From: Sphingopyxis terrae subsp. terrae NBRC 15098
GTDB taxonomy: Bacteria > Pseudomonadota > Alphaproteobacteria > Sphingomonadales > Sphingomonadaceae
Direction: 5' to 3'
DNA length: 64,000 bases
Assembly (NCBI RefSeq): GCF_001610975.1
Contig: NZ_CP013342.1
Location: 1,302,001 to 1,366,000 of the forward strand
Shown here: positions 60,114 to 64,000 of the stretch, piece by piece
Layout: each line of letters opens with the position of its first letter
Numbering within the stretch: the first letter of the stretch is position 1
Translations under genes and position numbers: made by a program
Notes under the pieces: generated by a model
Database searches by the model: none
Told to the model about the DNA's origin: nothing
The model's input: the letters and a program-made list of their open reading frames with translations, nothing else

Positions 60114-60595
60114 CGCCGGCCACCTTTGAACTTGGACTTGGGCCGTCGCGGCGGCGGTGGCGGCTTGCTGTATTTGGACTTGAGGTAGCTGAGCAGGATG
60201 CCGTCGATCGACGCGATCATTCGCTGGAAGCTGGTCTTGATGCCGGGAAGCCGGAGCCAGGCAAAGGGCCCGCGGCAACGATAGCGGTGAACGAACTTCG
60301 TCCCGCTCGCCGTCGGCGTCAGGATATAACTCTCCTCGAACTGGAGGATGAAGCTCGGCTTGACGTCGAGTATCAGCTCCTCGCCCGGGCGCGCGGAGAG
60401 CACCGCCGCGGAGACTTCGAGAAACTTGGGCTTGTGCGGATCCATGCGCATCGAATAGCGGATCGCGATCGGGTCCTCGGCAAGCTGCTCGATCCGGACA
60501 TAGGGATTCCAGATCCGGTGGTTCTCGAAATCGCCGAGGACCGCCCATATCTGCTCCGGACTATAGGGGAGGTCATGCTCCCGCTCGAACTCCAT
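60110..60595 (-). CDS. SRPBCC-family protein
   Basis: 161 residues, START/Bet v1-like fold (YSPEQIWAVLGDFENHRIWNP; a long C-terminal helix FQRMIASIDGILLSYLKSKY) and a very basic proline-rich tail (PPPPPRRPKSKFKGGRR). Binds a hydrophobic ligand in the family; no substrate known. It lies between an RND pump and a Dsb pair in one operon, 13 nt after the pump. Confidence 0.78.
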   Translation of the reverse strand: MEFEREHDLPYSPEQIWAVLGDFENHRIWNPYVRIEQLAEDPIAIRYSMRMDPHKPKFLEVSAAVLSARPGEELILDVKPSFILQFEESYILTPTASGTKFVHRYRCRGPFAWLRLPGIKTSFQRMIASIDGILLSYLKSKYSKPPPPPRRPKSKFKGGRR

Positions 60596-60608
60596 CAGCT
60601 TAACTCCT

Positions 60609-63600
60609 CTATCGATCGGCCGCCGGGCTTTGCCCCGCGCCGATGTCGGTGACGCCCGCAGGCGATGGGTCGGCGTGCGCGCCGCCCGTCGTGAACCAGC
60701 GGCGCAAGCGCGGGACCATCCGGCGTTCGAAGCCCGCCGCGAGGCTGAAGGACGCCGGCACGATCAGCAGTGTCAGCATCGTCGACAGGATGAGCCCGCC
60801 GATCACCGTGACCGCCATCGGCGCGCGCCATGCGCCGTCGCCGGTGAGCGACAGCGCGGTCGGGATCATGCCCGCGACCATCGCGACCGTGGTCATCAGG
60901 ATCGGCTGCGCGCGCTTGTGTCCGGCGTCGACAATCGCCTCGTCGCGCGGCACCCCCGACGCCATTTCCTCGATCGCGAAGTCGACGAGAAGGATGCTGT
61001 TCTTGCCGACGATACCGAGCAGCATCAGCACGCCGATGAACACGGGAAGCGAGAGCGGATAGCCCGTCAGCAGCAACGCGACCGCCCCGCCGAGCGGGGC
61101 GAGCAGAAGCGAGCCCATGTTGACGAAGGGCGGGATGATCTTGCGATAGAGTAGGATCAGCACAGCGAGCACGAGAAAAATCCCCGATACGACCGCGATC
61201 GCGAAGTTGCGCAGCATCTCGGCCTGCCACTTGGCGCTCCCGAGTACCAGCCGCGTGACCCCGGCGGGCAGCGCCTTGAGCGCCGGCAGCGCCTCGACCT
61301 TGTCCATCGCCTGACCGGTCACGAGACCCGGAGCCAGGTCGGCCCCGATGGTGAGCTGGCGCACCTGGTTGGTCCGATTGATCTGGGTCGGGCCGGCGCC
61401 GAAGCCGATCTCGGCCACAACCGAGAGCGGCACCGTTCCCCCGTTCCGGGTCGGAACAGGCATATTGCGCAGCGTATCGAGCCGCTCGCGCGCGGTTTCC
61501 GCAAGCGCGACGCGAACGGGGATTTGCCGGTCGGACAGCGAGAATTTCGCGCTATTCTGGTCGATCTCGCCCAATGTCGCGACGCGGATCGACTGGCTGA
61601 GCGCCTGCGTCGTCACGCCGAGCTGCGCCGCGAGCGCGAAGCGCGGGCGAATGACGATCTCGGGGCGCTGAAGATTGCCCTCGACACGCGGCGACCGGAT
61701 TTCCTTCACGCGGGCCATCTCGGCAAGCAGCCGGTTGCCGACATCTTCGAGCTTCTTCGGGTCGTCGCTGCCGAGCGTGATCGAGATGTCGCGGCTGCTG
61801 CCGCCGCCGCCGCCATGCTGCGACTGGAAGTTGATTCGGGCATCGGGAACCTGCGCTAGCCGCGGCGCGCGGTCCTTTTCGAACTCGGTCGAGGTCAGCT
61901 CGCGGTCCTTGCGCAATTTCAGATAGACCGTCGCCGTGCCGACATCGATCCGCGACAGGGCGGATTCGACGAGCGGGTCGCGCTTCATGAGATCGGTCAC
62001 CTCGTCGGCCACTGCCTCGGTCTGTTCGAGCGTTGCGCCCGGGGCGAGCTGGATGGCCACGCGGCTCGTGTCGGAATCGATCGACGGCTGGAAGGTCATC
62101 GGGAGCAGCGAGAAGCTGAAAATGGTCGCAAAGAGCGCCAGCACACCGATGCCGACCACCCAGACGCGATGGTCCTTGATGTAACCGAGCCATTTCCAGC
62201 GCCCGCCGCGCGCACGCGCGGCAGCGGCCCCGCTGGTGTCGAGGCTCCAGCGCAAGATGCGCATATAGGTGTCGATCAGCGGGCCCTCGCCATGCTTTTG
62301 CGGACCCTGCGCAGAGAGAAAATAGGCGGCGAGCATGGGTGTGATCATGCGCGCGACCGCGAGGCTCATCAGCACCGCGGCCACGACCGTCAGTCCGAAA
62401 TTCTTGAAATATTGCCCGGCGACGCCCGGCATCAGCCCGACCGGCAGGAACACCGCGACGATCGTCATGGTTGTCGCGAGCACCGCGAGGCCGATCTCGT
62501 CGGCCGCATCGATCGAGGCCTGATAGGCCGATTTGCCCATCCGCATGTGGCGCACGATATTCTCGATCTCGACGATCGCATCGTCGACCAGCACGCCGGC
62601 AACGAGGCTGAGCGCGAGCAAGGTCATCATGTTGAGCGAGAAGCCCATGAGGTCCATGAACAGGAAGGTCGGGACCGCCGACAGCGGGATGGCGAGCGCC
62701 GAGATCAACGTCGCCCGCCAGTCGCGCAAGAAAAGGAAGACGACGACGACCGCGAGGATCGCGCCCTCGACCATCGCATTGATCGCCGAATGATATTGGC
62801 CTTTGGTATATTCGATATCGCTGAACAGCTCGGTGAATTTGACCTTGGGGTTTTCCTTCTCGAGTTTTCGCAGCTCCTCGACCGCAGCGTCATAGACGGT
62901 CACATCCGAGGCGCCCTTGGCGCGCTCGAAGCCGAAGGTCAGCACCTGCCGCCCGTCCTGCTTCGAGACCGAGCGCTGCTCGGCGTAGAGATCCTTGACC
63001 TCGGCGATATCGGCGAGGCGCACGGTCCGGTTCGTCCCGACCGAGATTAGCGTCTCGCCGAGCGCGTTGGCGCTGCTCGCGTTCCCGAGGATACGCACCG
63101 CCTGCTCGGAGCCCGCGACCTCCATCCGGCCGCCGGCCGCATTGACATTGAGCTGGACGAGCTGGGTGTTCACCGCGGCGGCGGTAAGGCCGTAGGCGCG
63201 CATGCGTTCGGGGTTGAGGATGACGCGGATTTCGCGGCTGACGCCGCCCCGGCGATAGGCGTCGCCCATGCCGGGGACCGCGATCAGCCGCTTCGCGACG
63301 ACATTGTCGACATACCAGCTCAATTCCTCGAGCGTCATATCGGTGGCCGAAGCCGACCAATAGGCAAGCGTGTTGCCCGAGGTAGAGAGGCGGATAACCT
63401 GCGGTTCGAGGATGCCGTTCGGCAGGTTGCTGCGGATCTGGGTGATCTTGTCGCGAATGTCAGTCACCGCCCGGTCGATCGGCGTGCCGATCGCGAACTG
63501 GACGAAGGTCTGCGACTGGCCTTCGGTAACCGTCGAATTGAGCTCGTCGATCCCCTCGATCGTCCGCACCGCCGCCTCGACACGCTGCGTGACCTGCGTT

Positions 63601-63788
63601 TCGAGTTCGGTGGGCGCGGCGCCCGGCTGGGCGATGATGACGATGGCGCCCGGAAAATCGATGTCGGGATCGCTCTGGACCCCCATCATGAGGAAGGAGA
63701 CGATGCCCGCCACCGTCAGACCGAAGAACATGACGAGCGGCGGGATCGGGTTCCGGATGGACCAGGCCGAGATATTCTTGAAGTTCAT
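60609..63788 (-). CDS. RND-family efflux permease (HAE1-like)
   Basis: 1059 residues, twelve helices and two periplasmic loops. The helix-4 relay segment GVLVDDAIVEIENIVRHM has two consecutive Asp, as in AcrB-like multidrug pumps, in contrast to the heavy-metal CusA in this window. No adaptor or outer-membrane gene is adjacent downstream; they may lie beyond the right edge. GGGGGAGAG precedes the ATG. It leads the operon with SRPBCC, DsbB and DsbA genes. Confidence 0.92.
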   Translation of the reverse strand: MNFKNISAWSIRNPIPPLVMFFGLTVAGIVSFLMMGVQSDPDIDFPGAIVIIAQPGAAPTELETQVTQRVEAAVRTIEGIDELNSTVTEGQSQTFVQFAIGTPIDRAVTDIRDKITQIRSNLPNGILEPQVIRLSTSGNTLAYWSASATDMTLEELSWYVDNVVAKRLIAVPGMGDAYRRGGVSREIRVILNPERMRAYGLTAAAVNTQLVQLNVNAAGGRMEVAGSEQAVRILGNASSANALGETLISVGTNRTVRLADIAEVKDLYAEQRSVSKQDGRQVLTFGFERAKGASDVTVYDAAVEELRKLEKENPKVKFTELFSDIEYTKGQYHSAINAMVEGAILAVVVVFLFLRDWRATLISALAIPLSAVPTFLFMDLMGFSLNMMTLLALSLVAGVLVDDAIVEIENIVRHMRMGKSAYQASIDAADEIGLAVLATTMTIVAVFLPVGLMPGVAGQYFKNFGLTVVAAVLMSLAVARMITPMLAAYFLSAQGPQKHGEGPLIDTYMRILRWSLDTSGAAAARARGGRWKWLGYIKDHRVWVVGIGVLALFATIFSFSLLPMTFQPSIDSDTSRVAIQLAPGATLEQTEAVADEVTDLMKRDPLVESALSRIDVGTATVYLKLRKDRELTSTEFEKDRAPRLAQVPDARINFQSQHGGGGGSSRDISITLGSDDPKKLEDVGNRLLAEMARVKEIRSPRVEGNLQRPEIVIRPRFALAAQLGVTTQALSQSIRVATLGEIDQNSAKFSLSDRQIPVRVALAETARERLDTLRNMPVPTRNGGTVPLSVVAEIGFGAGPTQINRTNQVRQLTIGADLAPGLVTGQAMDKVEALPALKALPAGVTRLVLGSAKWQAEMLRNFAIAVVSGIFLVLAVLILLYRKIIPPFVNMGSLLLAPLGGAVALLLTGYPLSLPVFIGVLMLLGIVGKNSILLVDFAIEEMASGVPRDEAIVDAGHKRAQPILMTTVAMVAGMIPTALSLTGDGAWRAPMAVTVIGGLILSTMLTLLIVPASFSLAAGFERRMVPRLRRWFTTGGAHADPSPAGVTDIGAGQSPAADR

Positions 63789-63832
63789 CCTCTCTCCCCC
63801 TTCCGGTTCGATCCCACCGCGACTGTGCGCCC

Positions 63833-64000
63833 TCAGCCCATGCTGCGATCGCGATAGGCGAGCAGGCGAAGCGCGTTGGCGACGACGACGAGGGTCGAGC
63901 CTTCGTGCGCCGCGACCGCCGCACCGATTCCGAGTCCGAAGATCGTCGCCGGCACGAGGACCACGACGACGCCGAGGCTGACCACCAGATTCTGGCGGAT
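63833..64000 (-). CDS. Heavy-metal P-type ATPase, C-terminal fragment (cut by window)
   Basis: Fifty-five codons ending in a stop read IRQNLVVSLGVVVVLVPATI...HEGSTLVVVANALRLLAYRD, the C-terminal end of P1B ATPases of the Zn/Cd/Pb type (HEGSTLVVVANALRL). The rest lies beyond the right edge. It precedes the RND gene by 44 nt on the same strand and may be co-transcribed. Confidence 0.8.
   Translation of the reverse strand: MRQNLVVSLGVVVVLVPATIFGLGIGAAVAAHEGSTLVVVANALRLLAYRDRSMG

Noticed and set aside
1..64000. CRISPR arrays, tRNA, rRNA, transposases, integrases or a replication origin
   Set aside because: None could be recognised: no regularly spaced repeats, no tRNA-like cloverleaf or rRNA sequence noticed, and no ORF with transposase or integrase motifs.

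Overview
The window reads as a high-G+C chromosomal or large-plasmid segment of a sphingomonad-type alphaproteobacterium. This is inferred from three large TonB-dependent receptors of the kind common in Sphingomonadales, a DUF736 protein, PepSY-TM pairs and dense 4-nt ATGA gene overlaps. No rRNA, tRNA, CRISPR array, integrase or transposase was recognised.

Layout. 1-10 kb is an accessory block: a TPR/SEC-C protein cut by the window edge, an SDR oxidoreductase, an AbiE-type toxin-antitoxin pair, a PIN-domain protein, an EexN-type lipoprotein, a fused nucleotidyltransferase-HEPN protein, a DUF736 protein, a lipid kinase and a large unrecognised protein with a PD-(D/E)xK-like core. 10-13 kb holds a decayed sigma factor joined tail-to-tail to an alpha/beta hydrolase, then a methyltransferase and a divergent AraC regulator. 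13-18 kb is a TonB receptor/PepSY/PepSY operon next to a HutC-type GntR regulator. 18-24.6 kb is an amino-acid ABC importer (solute-binding lipoprotein, fused permease, ATPase) with an embedded cystathionine beta-lyase-like gene and a divergent LysR regulator. A second TonB receptor follows to 27 kb.

27-64 kb is mostly a metal-handling island. It contains copA-copB-DUF305-DUF411-lipoprotein, a CnrYXH-like ECF sigma circuit, copC-copD, an AraC regulator, a methyltransferase, a copper-type P-type ATPase, an NTF2-like protein, a cytochrome c, an orphan nuclease-like gene and a third TonB receptor. Next come a MerR/glutaredoxin-MauE pair, a cusCBAF-like RND system, a MerR/MerT/GDCCVxC module, a MerR/CDF/cytochrome c-FTR1 module, a second AraC/methyltransferase pair, and an RND permease/SRPBCC/DsbB/DsbA operon with the tail of another P-type ATPase at the right edge.

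The most interesting signal is not a gene. A bipartite element, (T/C)(G/A)AGGG(A/C/G), exactly 15 nt, then CGTA, occurs seven times with identical spacing. The copies lie upstream of the CnrYXH-like operon, copA, copC, the P-type ATPase, the cytochrome c, TonB receptor 3 and TonB receptor 1, always oriented towards the gene. I interpret it as the promoter of the ECF sigma factor encoded at 31902-32486, which would tie two TonB receptors and a PepSY pair to the copper response. A second layer is visible at TonB receptor 1, where a TGTATATACA palindrome matches the element in front of the HutC-type regulator gene.
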